Shown: positions 1 to 9,268, numbered from the stretch's first letter. The stretch is DNA of 64,000 bases from DASZBX01 sp035943635 (GCA_035943635.1 DASZBX010000074.1:1-64000), one strand, 5' to 3'. Notes: generated by a model from the sequence alone, not told the origin. Translations and numbers: made by a program.

Positions 1-174
1 GGTCCGGCCGCCGGGCGGTAGGCCGGCGGGCGCGGCGCGGCGGCCCGGGCGGCCGCGGCGCGGACCGCGCCGCGCTCCGTCCCCCGCGCGTGGGAACCCT
101 TCGGACGCCCGCCGCCGCGGCGTTCCGGCGCGCCGGCGGGGGGGATGGTGGGACGAGTGGGCATGGGGTCCTCG

Positions 175-963
175 TTAGCCGGCCGAGCCGGCCGCGGAGT
201 CCGCCGCGGCCGGGTCGGGGAGCGGAAGCGGGCTGGTCGGCGAGAGCGCGACGAAGGCGGAGCTCAGGAACAGGGCGGAACCGAGGACCACGATCAGCGG
301 GAAGACGAAGTCCATCGCGGTGGCCCCGCTGACCGGCCCGCCCTGCGGCCGGACGTACACCTCGGCCGCGGACATCCCGGTGTAGTGCATCGCGGTCACC
401 GCCACCCCCATGATCAGCGAGGCGCCGAGCGCGGCCAGCGGCACCTTGACGGTCAGCGCGGCCCAGTACGCCGCGGTGGCCGCGCCGATCGCGATCAGCA
501 CCGACAGCGCGACCAGGGAGGTGTTGTAGCGCACCATGCCGTCCAGCTGGATCCCGGCCATGCCGAGGTAGTGCATCGCGATCACGCCGATCCCGGTCAC
601 CACGCCGCCGGCCAGCAGCGAAGGGCCGCGGGCGGATCCGTATCCGACGATGAACGTGCCCAGCCCGGTGACCACGATCGCCACGATGAGGCTGGTCACG
701 GTCGGCAGCACCGCGTAGCGGATGTCTGTGCCGGACACGGCGAACCCCAGCATGGCGATGAAGTGCATGGTCCAGATCCCGGCGCCCAGGGCGATCGCGG
801 CGGTGACCAGCCAGTTGCGTTTGGCCCGCCCGGTCGCGGCCAGGGCCCGGACCGTGCAGCGCAGCCCGAGGGCGGCGCCCACGCAGGCCATCGTGTAGGA
901 CAGGATCGGTGTGATCAGCCCGAAGTTGGTCTCCGAGGTCATGCTCATCGGGTCCGCGGCCAT
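175..963 (-). CDS. MHYT-domain integral membrane sensor protein
   Basis: A 262-residue membrane protein carrying three MHYT signatures, at about residues 66-71 (MHFIAM), 130-135 (MHYLGM) and 192-197 (MHYTGM). Each sits next to a hydrophobic helix, which is the arrangement of the MHYT domain. The family is predicted to bind metal and sense a diatomic gas or redox signal in the membrane. No GGDEF, EAL or kinase domain follows, so this is a stand-alone sensor with an Asp/Ala/Ser-rich tail. I chose the ATG at 963 because GGAAGGAGC lies just upstream; the longer frame to 1197 looks non-coding. Family assignment is firm; ligand and partner are unknown. Confidence 0.88.
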   Translation of the reverse strand: MAADPMSMTSETNFGLITPILSYTMACVGAALGLRCTVRALAATGRAKRNWLVTAAIALGAGIWTMHFIAMLGFAVSGTDIRYAVLPTVTSLIVAIVVTGLGTFIVGYGSARGPSLLAGGVVTGIGVIAMHYLGMAGIQLDGMVRYNTSLVALSVLIAIGAATAAYWAALTVKVPLAALGASLIMGVAVTAMHYTGMSAAEVYVRPQGGPVSGATAMDFVFPLIVVLGSALFLSSAFVALSPTSPLPLPDPAAADSAAGSAG

Positions 964-1540
964 ACTGCCCCGCTCCTTCCGGACGTCGTCTTTCGGGTCG
1001 CTTCCGGCGCCCGGGCGGCGCGCGACGAAATCGACAGTGGCACGGATTCGCTCGCGCTGCGCGGTTTTTTGATAACTCATAGCGACTGCCGTGGCGGACT
1101 TGTTGCGGACCCGGCCGTGTCCGGGACGGGCGCGCGCGGTCCGGACCGCCCCGCCGCCGTCGGCGCGCCGTGGCGGGCCTTGGCGTGCGGACGGCAAGAC
1201 GGTGACCGGACATCAGACCTCCGTCGACGCGACCACCGGGCAGATTCGGGCCCTGGTGAACACCCACGCCATGACAGTGTTCGAAGTCGTTCGCAGCGGG
1301 CTGCCGGTCGTGATCTCCGGCTGTGTGCCAAGCCGCGGCATGGCAAACTCGCTGGGTTTGGAAGAGGCCGAGATCGCATCCTGGTCCTGTCAGCCCGAGG
1401 ATTTGCACCAGGTGTCGGCGACAGCCCTGGTTGACGCGCCGAAAGCACACGTGGAGCTATTCCGCGCAGCCGATCCGATCGATACTCTGATGGCCGTCGG
1501 ATCGGCCGCACCAGGAGAAGGATCTGCTCAAGGAGGCAGC
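964..1540. other. Intergenic region with an open frame running into the deacetylase
   Basis: This 577-base stretch separates the divergent MHYT and deacetylase genes. On the plus strand the frame is open from a GTG at 1202 through 1540, in phase with the deacetylase, and translates to something protein-like but unrecognised. Its third-position GC is lower than in the genes around it. The good ribosome binding site at 1531-1536 argues that translation starts at 1541. The open stretch may be a leader, a decayed gene or chance. Confidence 0.3.
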
Positions 1541-2296
1541 GTGACCACGTTCCGCCCCGCCCGGCTGGTCGCCACGGTCGCGCTCGGCGCGGCCACCGCC
1601 CAGGCCCTGCCGATGATCGCCGGCTCCCGGCCGGTGCGCGCCGCGCTCTGGCCGGAGTTCTCCGGGCACGCCGCCGGGGCCCGCACCGCGCGCTCCGGGC
1701 ACGTGGCGCTGACCTTCGACGACGGCCCGGACCCGGCCTCCACCCCGCAGTTCCTGGAGGCGCTGGCGCAGACCGGCACCAAGGCCACCTTCTTCCTGCT
1801 CGGCACGATGCTCGAACGCTCCCCGGACCTCGGCCGCCGGATCGTGGCCGAGGGGCACGAGGTGGCCGTGCACGGCTGGGCCCACCGCGCGCACATCGCC
1901 CGCTCCCCGCAGGGCACCTTCCGCGACCTGGCCAAGGCCCGCGACCTGGTCGCCGCGGTGACCGGCGCCACCCCGCGGTTCTACCGGCCGCCGTACGGGG
2001 TGACCACCGCGATGACCCTGGCCGCGTCCCGCCGGCTGGGCATGCGCCCGGTGCTGTGGACCGCGTGGGGCCGGGACTGGACCGCGAAGGCGACCCCTGA
2101 TTCGGTCTTCCGCACCGTGGTCGGCACCCTGCGCGGCGGCGGCACGATCCTGCTGCACGATTCCGACTGCACCGCGGCCCCGGAGTCCTGGCGCTCCTCC
2201 CTCGGCGCGCTGCCGCGGCTGCTGGACCACTGCGCGGCCCAGGGCTGGCCGGTCGGCCCGCTGCGCGAGCACGGGCTGCGCGTCGCCGGACTCTGA
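1541..2296 (+). CDS. Polysaccharide deacetylase (NodB homology domain)
   Basis: A 251-residue NodB-fold, metal-dependent deacetylase of the carbohydrate esterase 4 type, removing N- or O-acetyl groups from chitin oligomers, peptidoglycan or xylan. Visible motifs are TFDDGPD at about 58-64 (catalytic base and metal Asp), the HxxxH metal ligands at His111 and His115, RPPYG at 149-153 and LLHDS at 204-208, so all five conserved NodB motifs are present. The N-terminal hydrophobic stretch (residues 8-28) suggests export or membrane anchoring. The GTG start follows AAGGAGG with 4-5 bases between. The substrate cannot be told from sequence. Confidence 0.87.
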   Translation: MTTFRPARLVATVALGAATAQALPMIAGSRPVRAALWPEFSGHAAGARTARSGHVALTFDDGPDPASTPQFLEALAQTGTKATFFLLGTMLERSPDLGRRIVAEGHEVAVHGWAHRAHIARSPQGTFRDLAKARDLVAAVTGATPRFYRPPYGVTTAMTLAASRRLGMRPVLWTAWGRDWTAKATPDSVFRTVVGTLRGGGTILLHDSDCTAAPESWRSSLGALPRLLDHCAAQGWPVGPLREHGLRVAGL

Positions 2297-2398
2297 TTCC
2301 CTCGCCCGCCCGGGGCGCCGACACCTGCTGTTCACCTGGCCGGTCCCGGAAGCGGCCCCCGCGCGGGCGCCCGCCGACCGGTCGGGCATGCTGGTCTG

Positions 2399-2887
2399 GT
2401 GACTGGAGATCGAGACGGGTACGTCAAGGTTCATTTCGCCCTCGGCGCGGCCGCCGACGGCTGGCCGCCGGTGGGCAGCGAGAGCATGTGGGCGGTGGAC
2501 CTGGGCGGGGGACTGGCCCGGGTGGACAACGTCCCGTGGTTCGTCCCGCGGATCGCCGCGAACGACGTCGTGCGGGCCGCGCCGGACGAACACGGCACCC
2601 TGTGGTTCGTCGAACGGGTGACGGCGTCGGGCAACTGCACGATCCGGGTGCTCCCGTTCCCGGACGGCGCCCTGGCTGGCAGCCGCAAAGCGGTGATCGA
2701 CCTGTTCGAGCCGATGGGAGTGTACGGCGAGGGCGTCGAACAGTACGGCCTGGTGGCGCTGGACGTCCCGCCGGGCGCCGACCTGGCTGCGGTCAAGGGC
2801 CAGCTGATCCGCGGCCAGCACGAGGGGTGGTGGAACTTCGAGGAGGGCTGCGTCGGCGACGCGTGGATCGAGGCCTCCACGGAGTGA
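2399..2887 (+). CDS. DUF4265 domain-containing protein
   Basis: A 162-residue soluble protein matching the DUF4265 pattern: an N-terminal 'DGYVKVHF' strand, 'WPPVGSESMWAVDLGGG', then 'VDNVPWFV...NDVV'. These proteins are usually encoded singly in actinomycetes and have no assigned function. No signal peptide or membrane helix is seen. The start is GTG at 2399, about 100 bases downstream of the deacetylase, so it is probably a separate transcript. Confidence 0.75.
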   Translation: MTGDRDGYVKVHFALGAAADGWPPVGSESMWAVDLGGGLARVDNVPWFVPRIAANDVVRAAPDEHGTLWFVERVTASGNCTIRVLPFPDGALAGSRKAVIDLFEPMGVYGEGVEQYGLVALDVPPGADLAAVKGQLIRGQHEGWWNFEEGCVGDAWIEASTE

Positions 2888-2934
2888 GCTTGCGCCATCC
2901 TGAACGGGCTGGTCAGGGTGCTGGTATGACGGTG

Positions 2935-3072
2935 TTCGAGGACATTCGGCTTCGCCCGCAGCGGCTCCAGCTCGCCGCGTACCTCGGCCGGCAGGCCAAG
3001 CACCTCCCCGACCGTCCGGACTGTGACCGGCCCGTCCGCGTCGCGCACGATCGTCAGCCCTACCGTCTGCCC
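2935..3072 (-). other. Coding-like but unassigned stretch downstream of the response regulator
   Basis: Immediately after the response regulator stop, the same minus-strand frame stays open for about 45 codons with high third-position GC (a GLTIVRDADGPVTVRT-type sequence) and then runs antisense into the DUF4265 gene. It has no convincing start and no recognised family. It may be the tail of a lost gene or read-through sequence. Confidence 0.2.
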
Positions 3073-3756
3073 CTACCGTTTACGCGGCACGAGTCCGGTT
3101 TCGAAGGCGATGATCGCCAGGTGGACGCGGTCCCGAGCCTCGAGCTTGGCGAACAGACGCGCGACATGCGTCTTCGCCGTCGCCGCGCTGATCACCAGCC
3201 GCCCGGCTATCTCAGCGTTCGACAATCCCTGTCCGACCAGTGCCAGCACCTCGCGCTCCCGGTCGGTGATCCCCGCGAGGAGACGCGCGTCCGCGGCGGG
3301 CCCGGCGTCCGGCGCGGGGGCCGCGGGGCCGGACGTTCCGGCGAAGTCCGCGATCAGCCGTCGGGTCACGCTCGGCGCGATCAGCGCGTCGCCGGCCGCC
3401 ACTACGCGGATCGCGTCCAGGATCGCGTCCAGGGCCATGCTCTTGAGCAGGAATCCGCCGGCGCCGGCGCGCAGTGCGCCGTAGACGTACTCGTCGTCGT
3501 CGAAGGTCGTCAGCACCAGCACCTTGGGCGGGTCCGGCTCGGCGGTCGTCTGCCGGGTCGCCTCGATCCCGTCCATGCCCGGCATCCGGATGTCCATCAC
3601 CACGACGTCCGGCCGCAGCTCCCGCACCAGGCGCACCGCCTCGCGGCCGTCGCCGGCCTGGCCGACCACCTCCAGGTCGTCGGTGTCGCCGATCAGGATC
3701 GTGAGCGCGACCAGCATCAGGGGCTGGTCGTCGGCCAGCAGGACGCGCATGCTCAT
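3073..3756 (-). CDS. NarL/LuxR-family response regulator
   Basis: A 227-residue DNA-binding response regulator. The receiver domain has the acidic pair at 9-10, the phospho-acceptor Asp55 in 'VVVMDIRMPGMDG' and the switch Lys105. The C-terminal LuxR-type helix-turn-helix spans about 160-222 ('ITDREREVLALVGQGLSNAEIA'-type). Its ATG at 3756 overlaps the stop of the histidine kinase gene by ATGA, so the pair is translationally coupled. The divergent ABC transporter operon starting at 5096 is the likely target, as is common for such pairs in actinomycetes; that link is inference. Confidence 0.9.
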   Translation of the reverse strand: MSMRVLLADDQPLMLVALTILIGDTDDLEVVGQAGDGREAVRLVRELRPDVVVMDIRMPGMDGIEATRQTTAEPDPPKVLVLTTFDDDEYVYGALRAGAGGFLLKSMALDAILDAIRVVAAGDALIAPSVTRRLIADFAGTSGPAAPAPDAGPAADARLLAGITDREREVLALVGQGLSNAEIAGRLVISAATAKTHVARLFAKLEARDRVHLAIIAFETGLVPRKR

Positions 3757-4952
3757 GCCGGGAGGCTCGCCGTCACCCGGAATCCGCCCTCCGGACGTTG
3801 GCCGGCGCTGAACTGGCCGGACAGCAGCGTCACCCGCTCGCGCATGCCGAGCAGGCCGAAGCCGCTCCCGCCGGCGCCCGCCGCGAACCTCGGCCGGCCC
3901 GGCCCGCCGAGACCGTCGTCCCCGTCGTCCACCACCTCGACCCTCACTCCGGTCGGCTCGTAACCGACCGCGACCCGGCACGTGCGCGCCCCGGAATGGC
4001 GCACCACGTTCGTCACCGACTCCTGGATGATCCGGAACGCCGACAGTTCGATCTCCGGCGGCAGCGGACGCTGCTCGCCCTGCCAGGTCACCTGAACCCG
4101 CACCCCGGCGCCGGCCGTGCGCTCGGCGAGCTGCGGGACGTCGGCCAGGCTGCCGGCCGGCGCCAGCGGAGCGGCCTGCGCCGTGGCGTCGTCCGGCTCG
4201 GCGCGGCGCAGCGCCCCGAGCATGCGCTGGAGCTCCAGCAGCGTCTGGCGGCTGGTGGTCTCGATGCCGGTCAGCGCCTGCCGCGCCTGCTCGGGCTTGG
4301 TCTGAACGACCCGCGCCGCCGCTCCCGACAGCACCGTGATGATCCCGATGCTGTGTGCGACGCTGTCATGCAGTTCGCGGGCGATCCGCAGTCGCTCGGC
4401 CATGACGACGCGGGCCGCGGTCTGCTCCTGCAGGGCTTCGAGGTATTCACGGCGTTTGCGATACACCCCTCCAAAGACCCACGCGACCGCGAACCACAAC
4501 GCGAGCCACCCGGCCCACTGGGCCGCGCCGCCGACGGACTGCCCGTGGACGTGGACGTCGTTGACGAACGCGGCCGCGACGCCCGCGACGGAGCCGACGG
4601 CGGCAGCCTTCGGCCGCCGGGCGGCGAGGTACCCGCCCAAGGCGACGAGCAGGATGAACACTACCAAGGGCCGCGCGCCGAAAATGTCGCCGAGGACCGA
4701 TTCGCCCAGGACCGCCGCGAAGACGGCCGCCGGCAGACGGCGCACCAGCAGGACCGGAAGGGCGAGCACGACGCACAGACCCATCGTCTGGAAGTGCCCG
4801 AGGTCGGGGAACCGGAACAGGCCGTCGACAGGGCTCGGCGTCGTCAAGGGGAGCATCAGCGCATAGAAGCCGGCGGTGGCCAGCACCGCGGGCTGTGACA
4901 TCAGCCAGGTCACGCGCTTCGATGTCGACAGACGCTGGAGAAGCTGTTCCAT
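3753..4952 (-). CDS. Two-component sensor histidine kinase (HisKA_3 family)
   Basis: A 399-residue membrane kinase. The N-terminal half has four to five hydrophobic helices (about 20-165) and no large extracellular domain, the usual layout of NarL-partner kinases in Gram-positives that sense membrane or drug stress. The H-box with phospho-accepting His195 ('ARELHDSVAH') is followed by an N-box ('SVTNVVRHSG') and a G-box near the C terminus ('GSGFGLLGMRERV'). I took the ATG at 4952; a longer frame to 5072 reads as non-coding. It is coupled to the response regulator and divergent from the ABC exporter genes. Confidence 0.88.
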   Translation of the reverse strand: MEQLLQRLSTSKRVTWLMSQPAVLATAGFYALMLPLTTPSPVDGLFRFPDLGHFQTMGLCVVLALPVLLVRRLPAAVFAAVLGESVLGDIFGARPLVVFILLVALGGYLAARRPKAAAVGSVAGVAAAFVNDVHVHGQSVGGAAQWAGWLALWFAVAWVFGGVYRKRREYLEALQEQTAARVVMAERLRIARELHDSVAHSIGIITVLSGAAARVVQTKPEQARQALTGIETTSRQTLLELQRMLGALRRAEPDDATAQAAPLAPAGSLADVPQLAERTAGAGVRVQVTWQGEQRPLPPEIELSAFRIIQESVTNVVRHSGARTCRVAVGYEPTGVRVEVVDDGDDGLGGPGRPRFAAGAGGSGFGLLGMRERVTLLSGQFSAGQRPEGGFRVTASLPA

Positions 4953-5095
4953 ACGCCAGATCGTATTCCGTGGCGTCGGCTCTGCGCGTCGCCCCGGGGA
5001 TGTACGCCGGTACACCCCCGGGCCGATGGCCTGCAAGAAAGGTGACATCCGCCGGCCGACGCCATGGATCATGGTCTGTTTCTAGGTTCGTGGCC

Positions 5096-5842
5096 ATGAC
5101 GAATGCACCGATGATCGCTCTCCAGGACGCGACGAAGAAATATGACGCGGGCCCGCCCGCACTGGCCGGAGTGACCTTGTCCGTGGCGGCCGGTGAGTGC
5201 GTGGCGATCCTCGGCCATTCCGGCAGCGGGAAGTCCACGCTGCTGAACCTGATCGCCGGCCTGGACAAGCCTTCCAGTGGCACCGTGACCGTCGACGGCA
5301 CCCGCGTCGACCAGCTCGGTGAGGCCGGTTCGGCGAAGTTCCGCCGGGCCTCGATCGGCATGGTCTTCCAGTTCTTCAACCTGCTCGACGATCTGACCGT
5401 GGTGGACAACGTCATGGTTCCGGCTCAGCTGGCCGGGATGGGTAAGGCCGAAGCGAGGCGGCGGGCCGGCGAGCTGCTCGGCTCGCTGGGCGTCGACCGG
5501 CACGCCAAGGCCTACCCGCAGCGGCTGTCCGGCGGGCAACGGCAGCGGGTGGCGGTGGCCAGGGCCCTGATGAACAGGCCGGCGCTGCTGCTGGCCGACG
5601 AGCCGACCGGCGCTCTGGACTCGAGCTCGGCCGAGGACGTGCGGCGGCTGCTGCTGGACCTGAACGCCGAGGGCCAGACCATCCTGCTGGTCACCCACGA
5701 TACCCAGCTGGCCGCGGACACCGCGCGCCGCACTGTCGAGTTGGTGGACGGCGCGGTCGAGCGGGACGTCGTCAACCACGGCGCCGCCGCCGGGCCGCCC
5801 GCCCGCACGCCGCTGACCCGTCCGACGGGAGAGGCCCGATGA
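5096..5842 (+). CDS. ABC transporter ATP-binding protein (MacB/LolD-like)
   Basis: A 248-residue nucleotide-binding subunit. Walker A is at 40-48 (GHSGSGKST), the Q-loop near 92, the LSGGQ signature at 144-148, Walker B at 164-170 (LLLADEP) and the H-loop at His201. Together with the FtsX-type permease it forms a MacB-like exporter or mechanotransmission complex, typically for peptide antibiotics or lipoproteins. The ATG at 5096 was chosen because the conserved fold begins there. Its stop overlaps the next ORF by ATGA. The operon is probably controlled by the adjacent divergent two-component system. Confidence 0.92.
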   Translation: MTNAPMIALQDATKKYDAGPPALAGVTLSVAAGECVAILGHSGSGKSTLLNLIAGLDKPSSGTVTVDGTRVDQLGEAGSAKFRRASIGMVFQFFNLLDDLTVVDNVMVPAQLAGMGKAEARRRAGELLGSLGVDRHAKAYPQRLSGGQRQRVAVARALMNRPALLLADEPTGALDSSSAEDVRRLLLDLNAEGQTILLVTHDTQLAADTARRTVELVDGAVERDVVNHGAAAGPPARTPLTRPTGEAR

Positions 5843-5928
5843 CACTGCGCAAGCCGCCGATGCCCCGGCGCCTGTTCGAGGCCGGCTTCCACGCCGTGGC
5901 CCGCCTGCTGCCGGCGGCGAGCCGATGA
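5839..5928 (+). CDS. 29-residue ORF coupled on both sides inside the ABC operon
   Basis: A 29-codon frame whose ATG overlaps the ATPase stop (ATGA at 5839) and whose TGA overlaps the permease start (ATGA at 5925). The peptide (MTLRKPPMPRRLFEAGFHAV, then nine more residues) is basic with a short amphipathic middle. Two exact stop-start overlaps suggest it is translated, either as a small subunit of the transporter or as a coupling peptide that delivers ribosomes to the permease start. No family is recognised. Confidence 0.5.
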   Translation: MTLRKPPMPRRLFEAGFHAVARLLPAASR

Positions 5929-8336
5929 GCGCCCTGGGCAAGGTCGTCCGCTCCGGCGTGGGCCGGCGCCGCCTGCAGTCCCTCGTCATGGCTCTGACGA
6001 CGTTCGCGACCGTCGCCACCGCGGTGCTCTCGCTCGGACTGCTGACCGCCGTGCAGGCCCCGTTCGAGCACGCCTTCAATGCTCGGAACGGCGCGCACCT
6101 GGTGGTCCAGTTCGACAGTTCGAAGGTCACGGCCGCGCAGGCCGCCGGCACCGCTCACGCCGCCGGCGTCACCGAGGCGGCCGGACCGTACCCGATCGCC
6201 GCCGCCCTGGACACGACGATCGGCACGGACTGCGCCGAGAGCGCCGGTGACGACAACGGTCCGATCACCGTCAGCACCCGGCCCGACCTGGGCAGCACCT
6301 CCGGGATGGACCAGCTGGCGCTGACCCGGGGGCGCTGGCCGGCCGGCCCGGGCGAGATCGCCCTGCCGTGGCAGGACTATGCCGCCGACTGCTTCGGCGA
6401 TTCGGTGGTGTTCTCCTCCCTGCCGGGTAAGCCGTCGTTCGAGGTCGTCGGCTTCGCCGACTCGGTGACCGACAGCGCGACCGGCTTTCTCACCGCCGAC
6501 GGTTTCGCGCGGCTCACCGCTGCCGGTGCCACGCCCGGCGTGCAGATGCTCTACCGGTTCGCCAAGGCCGGGACCGCCGCCGACATCGCCGCCGACAAGC
6601 AGGCGGTGGCCGCCGCCGCGCCGGCCGGCGCGGTCGAGAGCGGGCAGTCCTACCTGACCGCGCAGCAGCAGGCGACCGGCAACGCCAAGGCCTATGTGCC
6701 GTTCCTGATCGGCTTCGGGATCCTCGGGCTGTTCATGTCGGTGCTGATCATCTCGATCGTGGTCAGCGGGGCTGTGACCTCGGGAATCCGGCGCATCGGG
6801 ATTCTGAAATCGTTGGGCTTCACCCCTTCGCAGGTGGCCCGCGCCTACACCGCGCAGGCCATGATCCCGGCGACGCTCGGCCTGGTGCTCGGCACGGTTT
6901 CCGGCAACCTCCTGGCCGTGCCGATCCTGGGCGGGGCCACCCGGCAGCTCGGCGCGGCCAGTGCGGCCAGTGCCACGATTCCGTTGTGGGTCAGCGCCGT
7001 GGTGCCGCTGGGCACCCTGCTGATCGTCGGCGTCACGGCCTTGATCCCGGCCCTGCGGGCCGGCCGGATGCCGACGGTGCGGGCCCTGGTGGCCGGCCGC
7101 GCCGCCAAGGCCGGGAGCGGTCACAGGGCGCAGCGTCTGGCCTCGCGGCTGCCGCTGCCCCGGGCCGTGTCGTTGGGGCTGGCCCAGCCGTTCGCCCGGC
7201 CGGCCCGGACCGTCCTGGTCGGTGCGGCGGTGCTGTTCGGCGTCGTGAGTGTCACGTTCGCGGTGGGGCTGGAGACCGGGTTCACCAAGTACCTGGACGC
7301 CAGTACCTCAGGCTTCAACGTCGCGTCGCAGATCGTGGAACCCACCGCCGACGTAGGGGTGCCCTGGGGTCTGTACGGCCCCGACGACCCGCGCGACCCG
7401 CACCTGGATGCCGCCAAGGTGGCCGCCGCGCTCGCTGAGATTCCGGGCACGAAGGCCGCGTTCGGCTGGGGCGACAGCGGCGCGACCATGGTCGGCGCCC
7501 CGCCCGGCGGCGAAACGGCGGAGGTGTTCACGACCACCGGCGACTTCTCCTGGACGGGCATGGAGCTGCTGTCCGGCCGCTGGTACTCGGCACCCGGGGA
7601 GGCCGTGGTCGGCGACAAGCTGGCCTCGGCGGTGGGGATCCACGTCGGCGACGACGTCACCGTGGTGCAGCAGAACAAGCAACTGCCGGTGAAGGTCGTC
7701 GGCATCAACTTCGACACCAACGTGGGCGACTACACGGTCATGACGGATGCGGCCACCTTCACCGCCGCAGGTCTGACCCCGCACATCGACCAGTTCAACG
7801 TCGAGCTGGCCTCGAACGTCGACGGAGCGGACTGGTCCAGCTCAGCCGCCGCCGCGCTGACCCCGCTGAGCGCCTCGGTCCAGCCGAACTCGGACGGGGG
7901 CAAGAACATCGTGGTGATCACCATGGGCGCCCTGGTGGCCACGCTCACGCTGATGATGATGGCGGTCGCCGCGCTCGGGGTGCTGAGCATGGTTGTGCAG
8001 GACACCCGGGAGCGGGTCCATGATCTGGGGATCCTCAAGGCCCTCGGGATGACGCCGAAACAGACCATCGCGATGGTCCTGACCTCGGTGACACTCACCG
8101 GCCTGGTCGCCGGGCTGATCGGCGTCCCGCTCGGAGTCGCGGTGGAGAAGGCGACGCTGACCCCGATGGGGAACGCGATCGGCCGGCACCTGCCGCCGAG
8201 CGTGACCCACACCTACACCGCCGGGCTGCTCATCCCCCTGCTGGCCGGCGGGATCGTGATCGCCCTGCTCGGGGCACTGCTGCCGGCCGGCTGGGCGGCA
8301 CGGACCCGGACCGCCACAGCGCTGCGGACCGAGTAG
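5925..8336 (+). CDS. FtsX-like ABC transporter permease
   Basis: An 803-residue permease with a duplicated FtsX core. An N-terminal helix (about 20-45) is followed by a large extracytoplasmic domain, a first three-helix FtsX unit near 255-390, a second helix and extracellular domain, and a final FtsX unit (about 665-795) ending in an Arg/Thr-rich tail. This is the full-length architecture of actinobacterial MacB/PepT-type permeases. It partners the ATPase encoded just upstream. The start is fixed by the ATGA overlap with the 29-codon ORF. Confidence 0.9.
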   Translation: MSALGKVVRSGVGRRRLQSLVMALTTFATVATAVLSLGLLTAVQAPFEHAFNARNGAHLVVQFDSSKVTAAQAAGTAHAAGVTEAAGPYPIAAALDTTIGTDCAESAGDDNGPITVSTRPDLGSTSGMDQLALTRGRWPAGPGEIALPWQDYAADCFGDSVVFSSLPGKPSFEVVGFADSVTDSATGFLTADGFARLTAAGATPGVQMLYRFAKAGTAADIAADKQAVAAAAPAGAVESGQSYLTAQQQATGNAKAYVPFLIGFGILGLFMSVLIISIVVSGAVTSGIRRIGILKSLGFTPSQVARAYTAQAMIPATLGLVLGTVSGNLLAVPILGGATRQLGAASAASATIPLWVSAVVPLGTLLIVGVTALIPALRAGRMPTVRALVAGRAAKAGSGHRAQRLASRLPLPRAVSLGLAQPFARPARTVLVGAAVLFGVVSVTFAVGLETGFTKYLDASTSGFNVASQIVEPTADVGVPWGLYGPDDPRDPHLDAAKVAAALAEIPGTKAAFGWGDSGATMVGAPPGGETAEVFTTTGDFSWTGMELLSGRWYSAPGEAVVGDKLASAVGIHVGDDVTVVQQNKQLPVKVVGINFDTNVGDYTVMTDAATFTAAGLTPHIDQFNVELASNVDGADWSSSAAAALTPLSASVQPNSDGGKNIVVITMGALVATLTLMMMAVAALGVLSMVVQDTRERVHDLGILKALGMTPKQTIAMVLTSVTLTGLVAGLIGVPLGVAVEKATLTPMGNAIGRHLPPSVTHTYTAGLLIPLLAGGIVIALLGALLPAGWAARTRTATALRTE

Positions 8337-8387
8337 GACAGAACAGAGCCACCGCTCGCCGCAGCAAAAGCGGTCCAGAACGCACGT

Positions 8388-8433
8388 CGGCGCGGGCCGA
8401 GCGAGCCGAATGCTCGTGCTCGGACCCGCGCCG
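8388..8433. terminator. Bidirectional terminator-like hairpin
   Basis: Arms at 8388-8402 and 8418-8433 form about 15 pairs with one bulge, and the loop contains a nested GAGC/GCTC pairing. It lies between the convergent permease and nagB genes. There is no T-run, which is normal for terminators in GC-rich actinomycetes. Confidence 0.6.
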
Positions 8434-8461
8434 AAGCGAAGGGCTGGTTGCCGCCTGCGGC

Positions 8462-9241
8462 CTACAACCCCTGCCAAGCAGGCTTGGCCGCGTAGGTGTT
8501 GCGGAAGTAGTCGGCGAGCTTCAGGTCGCTCGCGGCGGCCTCGTCCAGGATGACCGTGGCGTGCGGGTGCAGCTGCAGGGCCGAGGCGGGCACGGCCGAG
8601 CTGAGCGGGCCCTCGACCGCGAGCGCGACCGCGTGCGCCTTGGCCGCGCCGCTGGCCAGCAGGATCAGGTGCCGGGCTTCCAGGATGGTGCCGATGCCCT
8701 GGGTGATCACGTGCCAGGGCACCTCCTCGGCGCCGAAGAAACGGGCGTTGTCGGTCCGGGTCTGCTCGGTGAGCGTCTTGATCCGGGTGCGCGAGCCGAG
8801 CGAGGAGCACGGCTCGTTGAACCCGATGTGCCCGTCGGTGCCGATCCCGAGCAGTTGCAGGTCCACCCCGCCGGCCTCCTGCAGCACCTCCTCGTAGTCG
8901 GCGCAGGCCTTGGTCAGGTCGGCCGCGGCGCCGTCCGGGCCGAAGAAGGAGCTGTCCGGCAGGCCGAGCCGCTGGACGACCTCCTGCTGGACCGTGGTGC
9001 GGTACGACTGCGGGTGGCCGGTGGGCAGGCCGGCGTACTCGTCGAGCTGGCAGATCCGGCACCGGCTGGCGTCCAGCCTGCCGTCCCGCACCCGCGCGAC
9101 CAGGGCGTCGTAGACCGGCATCGGGGTCGAGCCGGTGGCGACGCCGAGCAGGGCGTGCGGTTTGCGGGTCAGCAGTTCGGCGATCGCCGAGGCGGCGAGT
9201 TCGCCCATCGCTTTGCCGTCGGGGACGATGACGACTTCCAT
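8462..9241 (-). CDS. nagB: Glucosamine-6-phosphate deaminase
   Basis: A 259-residue NagB enzyme converting glucosamine 6-phosphate to fructose 6-phosphate and ammonia, the last step of N-acetylglucosamine and chitin catabolism. Diagnostic motifs are TGSTP at 36-40 (phosphate binding), LDEYAG at 66-71 with the general-base Asp67, and GTDGHIGFNEP at 134-144 with the ring-opening His. Length is normal. A frame extension to 9283 would start inside the putative operator, so I chose the ATG at 9241. The dre-like site upstream suggests control by the GntR repressor DasR, as for nagB in streptomycetes. Confidence 0.93.
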   Translation of the reverse strand: MEVVIVPDGKAMGELAASAIAELLTRKPHALLGVATGSTPMPVYDALVARVRDGRLDASRCRICQLDEYAGLPTGHPQSYRTTVQQEVVQRLGLPDSSFFGPDGAAADLTKACADYEEVLQEAGGVDLQLLGIGTDGHIGFNEPCSSLGSRTRIKTLTEQTRTDNARFFGAEEVPWHVITQGIGTILEARHLILLASGAAKAHAVALAVEGPLSSAVPASALQLHPHATVILDEAAASDLKLADYFRNTYAAKPAWQGL

Positions 9242-9268
9242 ACTGGTGCAACCGTTCTGTATCCGGCT

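Noticed and set aside
145..1434. 429-codon plus-strand open frame
   Set aside because: It is the antisense shadow of the MHYT gene; composition is Arg/Gly/His-rich with no recognisable domain.
5033..5072. Earlier start for the histidine kinase at 5072
   Set aside because: The extra residues are Pro/Arg-rich without homology and would overlap the ABC operon promoter region.
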